From: Zygaena filipendulae
Lineage: Eukaryota; Arthropoda; Insecta; Lepidoptera; Zygaenidae
Direction of reading: 5' to 3'
Length of the DNA stretch: 64,000 bases
Assembly (NCBI GenBank): GCA_907165275.2
Contig: OU015659.1
Location: forward strand, 10,210,501-10,274,500
The notes beneath the pieces are model-generated. The model saw only the letters and a list, made by a program, of their open reading frames with translations, was not told the DNA's origin and did not search any database. The translations under genes and the position numbers were made by a program. This document shows, one piece after another, positions 56,547-64,000 of this stretch. Every line of letters begins with the position of its first letter. The stretch's first letter is position 1.

Positions 56547-57170
56547 GGGTACTTGCATGATTTTTTTTTAGACTATTTTAAAGATATATGGCCTACTTAA
56601 GCACAGCAAGAAAAAGAAAAAAAATATATGCATAAATTAATTAAATAGAGCGTTTCAAAGTTCCTACTTTAGACCTTACCGCTGAAACGCGGAATGACGT
56701 CACTTGTTCAAAATTACGCCTTATTAATCTGTGATAGAAATGTCACTGTCGTATTGACAGGGTCATGTGACACTGACAGACAGATAACTTCAATATCCAA
56801 AAGCGAAATTAAGGTTGAACTGTCTCGATTTACTTCCAAAGTTCCAGTAAAGAATCGAAATGCATCTTACCGATGCATTTTAAAGTAAAAAACTTCAGAA
56901 AATGGAAAATATGCGTTGACTGTATGCACTTAGTTTCTTTTGCCTTCTCTGAAAGAGGTAAATGTTTCCTAAAAAAATAAAAGTGACGTCATGTGTCAAG
57001 CTTGGCTGTGATTGGTGTTTCGTTGCAACGTTCCGTTTCACAAAATTAAAAGTTGAATATTTTGGACACTATTGAAATTTTTTAGTAAATCTTTCACGAT
57101 AACGCTTTTCGAAGGCTCTATTTTTGAAATATTGACACAATTCCTTATTATAAATTTCATGCAAGTACCC
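56547..57170. mobile_element. MITE with TA duplication and GGGTACTTGCATGA ends
   Basis: Inverted GGGTACTTGCATGA and TCATGCAAGTACCC, each bordered by TA. A lone copy of the same end is at about 49201-49215. Consistent with a Tc1/mariner-related MITE. Confidence 0.75.
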
Positions 57171-57241
57171 TATTCAAGCGACTGGCACTTGTTTCCTTAT
57201 GGAGCTCATTAAGTTCTGATGACTTGAAGTATGATTTTTAC

Positions 57242-57726
57242 TAGAGATGCGCCGAGTACTCGGTTACTACTCGGTACTCGGTGTATTCGGTGGTTTTTTT
57301 AATACTTGTACTCGGCCGAATAACTCGGTTCAACTGCCAAGTACTCGTTTTAAATAAATTGTTAGGTTAATGTCATAGTGAAAATTACATTTAAAAGTAG
57401 TTATTATTTTAAAAACGTATCAATTTTTAGAAGAAAACAAATATCTGAAATTTGCTAACTCGTCATCGAATTTAATTTTATTATCAGATCAAATGTTGAA
57501 ACACTGAAACAGTATTGCATTTATAAAATACCCGTATTATTTATTGAATGACTGTCCACTACCGTTTCATTCTATTAAGTGCGTTTTTAACTTGTTTTCA
57601 CGCCTTTAAGCTGGTAAACTTCGTAAAGACTGAACTCTGTTTACTCGGCCGAGTACTCGGTAAAGTAAAACCGATTAATACTCGGTACTCGGTTACTCGG
57701 TGAATCTAGTACTCGGCCCATCACAA
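57242..57726. mobile_element. hAT-type element with perfect 8-bp duplication ATTTTTAC
   Basis: The 485-bp element is flanked by ATTTTTAC at 57234-57241 and 57727-57734. The ends TAGAGATGCGCCGAGTACT and (complement) TTGTGATGGGCCGAGTACT are inverted. Subterminal parts repeat ACTCGGT many times. Confidence 0.85.
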
Positions 57727-58273
57727 ATTTTTACCCTGTATAGTTTATTGTAATGGTGATAATAGCTAGTCATTGAGCAAGTGGATACGAATTATTGGAA
57801 AAATAACGGGTACCTATTTATCATAGTTGCACATTACTGTTTTCACTTAAGGCATCGCCCAGATAAGTGAAAAAGCAGCTTCCATTTATATTCTATGGTC
57901 ACAATTCCGAGAAACGATTGCCTCTTGGCTCTTGGATTAGTTGATTGAGGGTTGAGAGCAGTAAGTAACCACTTGCTTAAAATCTGCGTATTTAATTTGT
58001 GCTTGAAAAAAATAGACGCAACATCGTCTGGATTATTTTAGTGCTAGTGATAAGCAGACTTGTGTTCGTTCCCTAGCCGTGGTGTTGTGATTTGTTATTG
58101 ATGTGCCCGGAATTTAGTGAACTCGAAGTGGTCATTTTAACGTCACGGAGCTGAGCGGAGTCATTGAGTTCTAAAGAAAACTCAATATACCCGCCGGATT
58201 AGTGTGATTAAAAGTATCGGATTTCTTTTGTGATATTTCTTCTTTCACGTAATGATAATAATATTGAACAATA

Positions 58274-61200
58274 ATGTCTGAAGACTCGGTTGATGATCTT
58301 TGTAAGAAATCGACACGGTTTACAAATATATCCCAGTTCAGGCCATGGGTTTGGTGTGTTGTAATACAAATATTAATAAGTTTTCCGTGCACATTATCAT
58401 TATGTTTAGGGGTAGTTAGTGCTATATCAATGTACCCTAGTGGGGATGTTCTCATACCTTATGGGGATCCCTTGGATTTATATTGTGTATCCGAGAATAA
58501 GTCATTGAGTGCTGACGATATTTATTTCTCGATTGGCAATGAAACTTTGAGTTCTGAAAGAATAAATAGCACCACACGAAAATTACATATTGCTAAGCCA
58601 CAAAGGCAAATGAACACATACAACTGCAAGAGCGACATTAAAGGCACTAATATATGTTCATCACGGGTTTTGGTAGATATCCCTCCAGAGAATGCTACAG
58701 ACTTCCATTGTATCTCAATAAATCTTGAAAAATTAAACTGCACATGGACATCACCAAATGCATTTATTAAACTGAATTATTCAATATCCTTTGAAGTTAA
58801 TTCACGAGAATTAATAGCACTTCCAGGAATAAAAAATTTTAACAATTCGTGGTATTGCACATGGACACTGACATCAACACCAAGTTATAGACAATTGCTG
58901 GATTATTATGTTTTTCATTTGAAATCATGTAATACTTTTGGCTGCAATACACAAATGTTCTTGATAGATCACTACTCTATTGTTAAGTCAGATAAACCTG
59001 AAAACTTGGTTGTATTAGAGACTGGCCCTCATAGTGTTAAGTTGCGATGGAATATCCCAGGCGAGATGGATTTACTATCATGTGGTGTTGATCATAAAAT
59101 TGAATACCAAATAGCTAAAGTAGATAACATCACTCAATTCCACCAAGTTGACACATCACTATTGCCACATAACAAGAGAACTTATAAATTCGATTTGACT
59201 GACTTGCCATATGCTTATATGAAGTATGAAGTTAGAGTTTATATAAAATCTAGAAAAGCAGGAGATGAGTATTGGTCTCAATATTCATACATTTTTTTTA
59301 CAACAGCTATGGAAATACCAAGTAAACCACCTGAAATGGTATCTGGATCATTTGTTCCAGGATTTTATGATAAAAAAACTTATTTTTATGTGTACTGGAA
59401 ACAAATTGAGGAATATGAACAAGGTGGTGCAAATTTTACTTATAAAGTGCTCGCTGAACAGAATGGCAAGAGTCAAGTGTTATATGTAGACAAAAATAGT
59501 TTAAGCTATGCGCTTCTCACTGCAGCTGAAGAAGGGGCGGTTTATGTTTCTGTTTGGTCATATAATGTGAATGGATCTTCTGTTAATAAAAGCACTTTGT
59601 ACATTCCATCTAAAGAAAGGATATTTTCTGGTATGAATTCATTTACTCAGGTTGCAAACAAAAACGGTACTTATGATTTGTCTTGGGATAAATTTGAGAA
59701 TGTAGATAATTACTCTCTGTTCTGGTGTGAACATAACTCTCCCAAAATGTGTTCAGGACGTCTAAACTTCATTGTATTAAGTCCAGAAAAAACTAGTTAT
59801 GCCATTCATCTACCAAAGGACCTGAAATACCAGTTTGCAATTTCAGCTAATAAGGGTTTAGCTACTACTGGTATGGTATGGGCTGAGTGTGATATCGCTA
59901 GAGAAGGTTTGAAACTGTACAATTTCCCTGTGGAATTAGAACGTGGTCCAGCTGGAATAACATCCATAAGACTAAAATGGTCCTTGAACTGTGCACGGAA
60001 AGAAAAGATTATCACTGGCTATAGAATAACATACTGTCCAGTAATAAAAGACACTACATCATGTGATAATATGGTTGGAAATAGATCTGTCAATATTACA
60101 AATCCAGATCAGATGGAAATCAATGTAACAGGCTTATTGCCATCTAGGACCTACCAATTTTCAATTGCTCTAAACACTACTAATGGGTTGAAATCTGTAG
60201 AGAATAAAACACTTTCTATCACAACATTAGAAAGTGTACCAACAAATCCAAGAAACATTTACATAACAGATGTGAAATATGATTCTGTGGTAGTATCATG
60301 GGATCCTCCTGTATATGAAAATGGAAAAATACAGGAGTTTGTTATTTACACATATTATAATGGCAGTTTTAAAGGGGTAACGAAAAGAGAGGCTTTCAGT
60401 ATCATGTCTGTAAATAGAGCACGAAGAAGTTTAACAATAACAGGACTCTATCCCTTCACTAATTATACTTTTTCTGTCCAAGCCTGTAATGTTAATCCAG
60501 CTTTAAACTATTGTTCTGAAATCTATCCAAGAGATGGTGTATTATTCAACACGGCTATTGGACCTCCTGGAAAAATGGAACCACCATCAATAATTGGTCT
60601 TGACCTCCTAAAATGGAGTCCTCCATTGATATCTGGTGGGATTGTAGATATGTATCAAATACAAAGAATTAGTGATAGAACAAATGAAGAAACGTTCAAT
60701 ACAACAGGCCTATCTTACAAAATAAAACACTGTGATTCAGCTAAGGAGGTTACTTATCAAGTAAGAGCATTAAATTTGGACGAACACCCTAACCACGGGG
60801 TGGAATGTTTTTCTTTTTGTAATAATATATCTCTACCAGTAAGAAACAGTAGTTTAGTTTCATATCCAGGTGACTGGAGTGTAAAATCAAACATCAGCTG
60901 TCCGATCGAAACTGGTATGACAGTGGTCATTATTATTATGATTATATTTGTGTTGTTTGGAATGGGATATGGTTTCTACAAGCTTTATCTGAAATATAAA
61001 AGAATTCAGGATATAAAACCAGTATTGCCCGTTGGATTAGGTATACCTCAAAAGGATATATCCCAATATGCATTTATTTCTAATAATGAGAAGGATGATA
61101 AACCATCATCAGATGAGACATTGTTATTGCCTAATAGTAACACTGGTATATCTACCCTCGGGTCAAAACAGGACGATAACAACTGTGGTGCCAGTAATCA

Positions 61201-62044
61201 CACAGACAGTACTGCCTTGTCAGACGCGTCGCGACAAACTTGTCTTCCTGATAGACAAGTCTCCACAACAGATAATGGTTTCGATTCTTCTTTTCATTTA
61301 AAACAGGAAAATATTAAAAATGAAATTAATAAAGTTATTGAAGATGATCGTACGGGATCCGAAGAATCAGAAACATCTTCAGAAGTTTCACCATACCTCA
61401 GTGATCCTTCAAAGAAAAGGAGTTTTCCTGGTGTCAGTGTACAACCAATTGGAAAAAATGCAGTTGTACAGTCTGCAAATTCTGGTTATGTCACAAACGT
61501 CCCCTTGAAGCCGACAGCCCAGCCAAGCTTGAGTTATGTTATGGCAGGTTTGCCATCAACAATGTATTCTAATGCAAATGCTCCACATAGTGCCACAACT
61601 CATGTTCCTACAGAATCCGGTTACGTGCGCGCTGCGAACGTACAAGGGAAATCTTTAGGACCATCACCAATGAAAATGCATGGACCAGAGAGCTTGCCAA
61701 CAATGCCCACCTTGCCAAACCAACCACCAACAAAGATGAATACACAAAGTAACTACATTCAGCTACAGACATTGGATAATATTTCTAGTCATAAGCCAAT
61801 CGTACGTAACACTGTGCCAATGAAGCCTGCCGCGTCAAATAGCTATGTTAGTCCTGGAGATACAGTCATTACGAAGCATCTCAATAATATTCTGACTTCC
61901 GGTCAGCATGTCGAGGAGCCAGCTGTACTGGATCCGGCCATGTCGCGCGATGCTTATTCTCGATTCTCATGGAGTAATCATCCAACAAACGATAATATAC
62001 ATTCTTTACTCAATGACTCGCCTACCATTGACTCTCAAAATTGA
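58274..62044 (+). CDS. dome: Domeless-type cytokine receptor (JAK/STAT)
   Basis: Single-pass receptor of 1256 residues; Drosophila Domeless is similar in length. The ATG at 58274 gives a long polar leader before a hydrophobic segment (about 27-51) that should act as signal peptide. The ectodomain starts with a cytokine-binding-like module (CISINLEKLNCTW, SWYCTW), followed by fibronectin III repeats (PENLVVLETGPHSVKLRW, NPRNIYITDVKYDSVVVSW, PPGKMEPPS). Many N-glycosylation sites. No WSxWS motif seen. The transmembrane helix starts at Met882 (MTVVIIIMIIFVLFGMGYGF). The cytoplasmic tail of about 350 residues has several (S/G)YV sites and NYIQLQ, candidates for STAT binding. The whole coding region is in one exon, unusual for its size but clean. 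Assignment rests on overall layout and remembered similarity. Confidence 0.85.
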   Translation: MSEDSVDDLCKKSTRFTNISQFRPWVWCVVIQILISFPCTLSLCLGVVSAISMYPSGDVLIPYGDPLDLYCVSENKSLSADDIYFSIGNETLSSERINSTTRKLHIAKPQRQMNTYNCKSDIKGTNICSSRVLVDIPPENATDFHCISINLEKLNCTWTSPNAFIKLNYSISFEVNSRELIALPGIKNFNNSWYCTWTLTSTPSYRQLLDYYVFHLKSCNTFGCNTQMFLIDHYSIVKSDKPENLVVLETGPHSVKLRWNIPGEMDLLSCGVDHKIEYQIAKVDNITQFHQVDTSLLPHNKRTYKFDLTDLPYAYMKYEVRVYIKSRKAGDEYWSQYSYIFFTTAMEIPSKPPEMVSGSFVPGFYDKKTYFYVYWKQIEEYEQGGANFTYKVLAEQNGKSQVLYVDKNSLSYALLTAAEEGAVYVSVWSYNVNGSSVNKSTLYIPSKERIFSGMNSFTQVANKNGTYDLSWDKFENVDNYSLFWCEHNSPKMCSGRLNFIVLSPEKTSYAIHLPKDLKYQFAISANKGLATTGMVWAECDIAREGLKLYNFPVELERGPAGITSIRLKWSLNCARKEKIITGYRITYCPVIKDTTSCDNMVGNRSVNITNPDQMEINVTGLLPSRTYQFSIALNTTNGLKSVENKTLSITTLESVPTNPRNIYITDVKYDSVVVSWDPPVYENGKIQEFVIYTYYNGSFKGVTKREAFSIMSVNRARRSLTITGLYPFTNYTFSVQACNVNPALNYCSEIYPRDGVLFNTAIGPPGKMEPPSIIGLDLLKWSPPLISGGIVDMYQIQRISDRTNEETFNTTGLSYKIKHCDSAKEVTYQVRALNLDEHPNHGVECFSFCNNISLPVRNSSLVSYPGDWSVKSNISCPIETGMTVVIIIMIIFVLFGMGYGFYKLYLKYKRIQDIKPVLPVGLGIPQKDISQYAFISNNEKDDKPSSDETLLLPNSNTGISTLGSKQDDNNCGASNHTDSTALSDASRQTCLPDRQVSTTDNGFDSSFHLKQENIKNEINKVIEDDRTGSEESETSSEVSPYLSDPSKKRSFPGVSVQPIGKNAVVQSANSGYVTNVPLKPTAQPSLSYVMAGLPSTMYSNANAPHSATTHVPTESGYVRAANVQGKSLGPSPMKMHGPESLPTMPTLPNQPPTKMNTQSNYIQLQTLDNISSHKPIVRNTVPMKPAASNSYVSPGDTVITKHLNNILTSGQHVEEPAVLDPAMSRDAYSRFSWSNHPTNDNIHSLLNDSPTIDSQN

Positions 62045-62447
62045 GTAAATTAGATTAAATAATATTAATAGTGACAAATATAGTGACTAAAAGACTTTGG
62101 AAGCAACTAATTTGTAAATATTTTTAATAGACGTAAAACAGTGCTTTAAAAATATCTGTATAGTATTTAATTTTAATAACGCTAATGTGTTGTCTAGTGA
62201 TGATTCTCGTGCCTTATTAATTTATTTTAGATGATTTCCATGAAGCTTATTAGGTGAGTTTTAGGATTGGTTAAGTCGATTATAATCAAACATCTTATTG
62301 AACTACTAAAGTAAATAAACTGACTTAGACTGTAAATAGTGTCAGCTTCACTTACGTCGAGTACAAAATAGGTAGAGAGACATTTTTTTTGTTAAACTGC
62401 ATTTTCTTTGCTGCAGGTAATGTAATATTTCTAAACTAAAATCAATT
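62045..62447. other. Domeless 3' UTR and WASH 5' region
   Basis: About 400 bp between two genes on the same strand. A possible AATAAA for Domeless is near 62313. TTTGCTGCAG at about 62408-62417 could be the acceptor of an upstream non-coding WASH exon. No repeat recognised. Confidence 0.5.
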
Positions 62448-63651
62448 ATGGAAGGTGTTTACAAAGTCAACTTGATACCTAGTGATCTGAGCTCTGAAGA
62501 ATTTATACATCAGATCGCTGACACACTGGACAACTTGAATGGCATAGTCAACGATATGTTCGCCCGTGTCGCGAACAGAATTAAGGAAAATGTAAACAAA
62601 ACTAACAAACTGAAAGAGAGAGTGGAAGTCTCGAGAGCCAAAGTTGATAAAATCGCTGGCATGCAAAAAGCCGTCAAGGTGTTTTCCAGTGCCAAATATC
62701 CATCGGCAATAAAACACGAACATTACGAGTCAATATTCGGTTTAGACGGATACCAGCACGTGCCACACCAAATCACCTTGAAGACAAAGTCTCGAGGGAC
62801 AGCTTACGACAAGGACATACAGGTTAATCAATTTATTCAGTCTTGTCTCGATCATATTATCCTACTAGTGACTTTTTAAATGAATAAATTCTTACCTTTT
62901 TAGGAGAAATTACATTTCTATCACGTCAAAGTGGGGAAGCCCAAAATACCTAAATGCAAACAAGATTTAGATTTGCGCTCCGCACTGAGTACTGTGTCGA
63001 CGGTCGGTGAACTTTTGATTTTTAATACTGACGAGAGTCCCTATTTCGGTGATAAGAGCAAACTGCCCGTTTACGTTCCTAAAGTCACGAGCACTGAAAG
63101 TAAGAGCTCCCTGGAAGCAGCCCCCAGTTCTATATTGAAGAGGGATCAACTGAAGAGGGAAGCGGATGAGTATATGTACGCCCCGGGCATGGGAATGGTA
63201 AGAACAACTACTAAAAATTATAAAATGAATTTATTCGTATTCATTTACAGCTGGTATTTCAACGTTTCCGTTTCGTATAACAGGTGCCGGAGTTGGAGAT
63301 GCCTCTGGACCTGCCACACTTACCGGGCGTGGCGGGTGACGTGCAATTTTCTATGACACACGATGGCACCATCGCGCCCTCAGCTGTGACGTCGCCTTCA
63401 TCTATCAAAGACCTGTTGCCCGAGGCTGATTTGCCGGATCTGAAAGAATTGCCGGACGTGGAGTTGCCCAAGGTGACCGAGGGTGCCCCGCTGCCGGACT
63501 TGCCGGATTCTTCATCAGCAACAGTGTCGGATGTCCCAGCGCTGCCCGCCCCGCCGTCAATGCCGCCCCCTCCCCCACCGCCGCCGCCTCCCCCGCCGCC
63601 ACCGCCCCCGCCCCCGCCTCCGGTTGACGGAGAAACAACAGACACCAAGAG
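62448..63651 (+). CDS. wash: WASH complex subunit 1, exons 1-3 (3' end outside window)
   Basis: Nucleation-promoting factor that activates Arp2/3 on endosomes. Exons are 62448-62822, 62904-63197 and 63284-63651, with phases 0, 0, 2; donors GTTAAT, GTAAGA, GTCAGT. The N-terminal WASH homology domain shows IPSDLSSEEFIHQIADTL and KAVKVFSSAKYP. The middle has STVGELLIFNTDESPY and LKRDQLKREADEYMYAPGMG. Exon 3 starts VPELEMPLDLPHLPGVAGDV and has TIAPSA and an acidic-Leu-Pro stretch. It then runs into about 20 consecutive prolines (63566-63623) before VDGETTDTKR. The actin-binding WCA end lies beyond the window. Confidence 0.95.
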
Positions 63652-63834
63652 GTCAGTCGATTCATTAATATAATTATTTAAAATAATTATTTAAAACAAG
63701 GTAGCTGTATCGAAAAAGTATAGCTACCGTCGCGTCGTGAACTATTCGTATTATCTAGATGAATACTCTTTATGCTAATGCAGGTTATCTTTATGCCATC
63801 TGTATCCCAATCTTCATAATAGTTTATAATAATA

Positions 63835-64000
63835 CTAGCTGTCCCCACGGTTTCACTCGCGTTAATTTCCTAGTTCTCGCGGGAATTCCAGAACAAAAAG
63901 TACCCTATTTATTTCTCTGTACCTCTGACAAAGTGTATGTAAAATTTGATTACATGATGATCGGTAGAGCTGTTGAGGCGTGAAAGCGTAACAAACAAAC
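63835..64000 (-). mobile_element. Helitron copy running off the window
   Basis: CTAG end at 63835 followed by CTGTCCCCACGGTTTCACTCGCG and TACCTCTGACAAAGTG. It lies in the WASH intron after exon 3; its 5' end is beyond base 64000. Confidence 0.72.

Larger units (their letters stand above)
53501..58273. other. Intergenic between divergent TMEM94 and Domeless genes
   Basis: The TMEM94 promoter must lie near 53501-53770 on the minus strand and the Domeless promoter and 5' UTR left of 58274. In between are the transposons listed separately: a small inverted repeat, a THAP element, hAT pieces, a Helitron and two MITEs. No other host gene was recognised. Confidence 0.6.

Noticed and set aside
63259..63665. 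Minus-strand Gly-rich frames opposite WASH exon 3
   Set aside because: They are the antisense of the WASH polyproline tract.

Overview
The window looks like one stretch of a lepidopteran (moth or butterfly) nuclear genome. Genes have GT-AG introns, coding sequence is scattered through AT-rich DNA, and the repeats are typical of Lepidoptera: many short Helitrons ending in CTAG behind a CCGCGG-type hairpin, tRNA-derived SINEs, and many MITEs. The gene matches below come from recognising protein families by eye; no database search was run.

Layout. (1) 1-1743, + strand: 3' part of ERCC6/CSB, the transcription-coupled repair ATPase. (2) 5149-7059, +: complete three-exon MAP kinase kinase of the MKK3/6 type (licorne). 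(3) 53500 down to 7686, - strand: one 45.8-kb gene, the orthologue of TMEM94. I assembled 27 coding exons. All splice phases agree, the lengths sum to 3948 nt (1315 codons plus stop), and the conserved C-terminus KLGMNSPF lies in a tiny last exon 5.4 kb beyond an apparent TAA. It converges on the MKK gene with 626 bp between stop codons. (4) 58274-62044, +: intronless coding region of a Domeless-type cytokine receptor. (5) 62448-63651, +: first three coding exons of WASH (WASHC1), running off the window.

The TMEM94 introns are packed with transposons. The largest, intron 15 (about 12 kb), holds a complete Ty3/gypsy element with by-eye identical LTRs, so a very recent insertion, and a 2.1-kb DNA transposon with inverted subterminal repeats. 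Other introns hold a 5'-truncated LINE plus a second copy of its 3' end, a perfect 81-bp-arm hairpin MITE, four Helitrons joined head to tail, a CRE-bearing MITE family, and decayed THAP-domain transposons.

The host genes are functionally unrelated: repair, p38 signalling, an ER P-type ATPase-like protein, JAK/STAT receptor, endosomal actin. There is no operon or cluster logic. The interesting biology is the transposon content and its closeness to TMEM94 splice sites.
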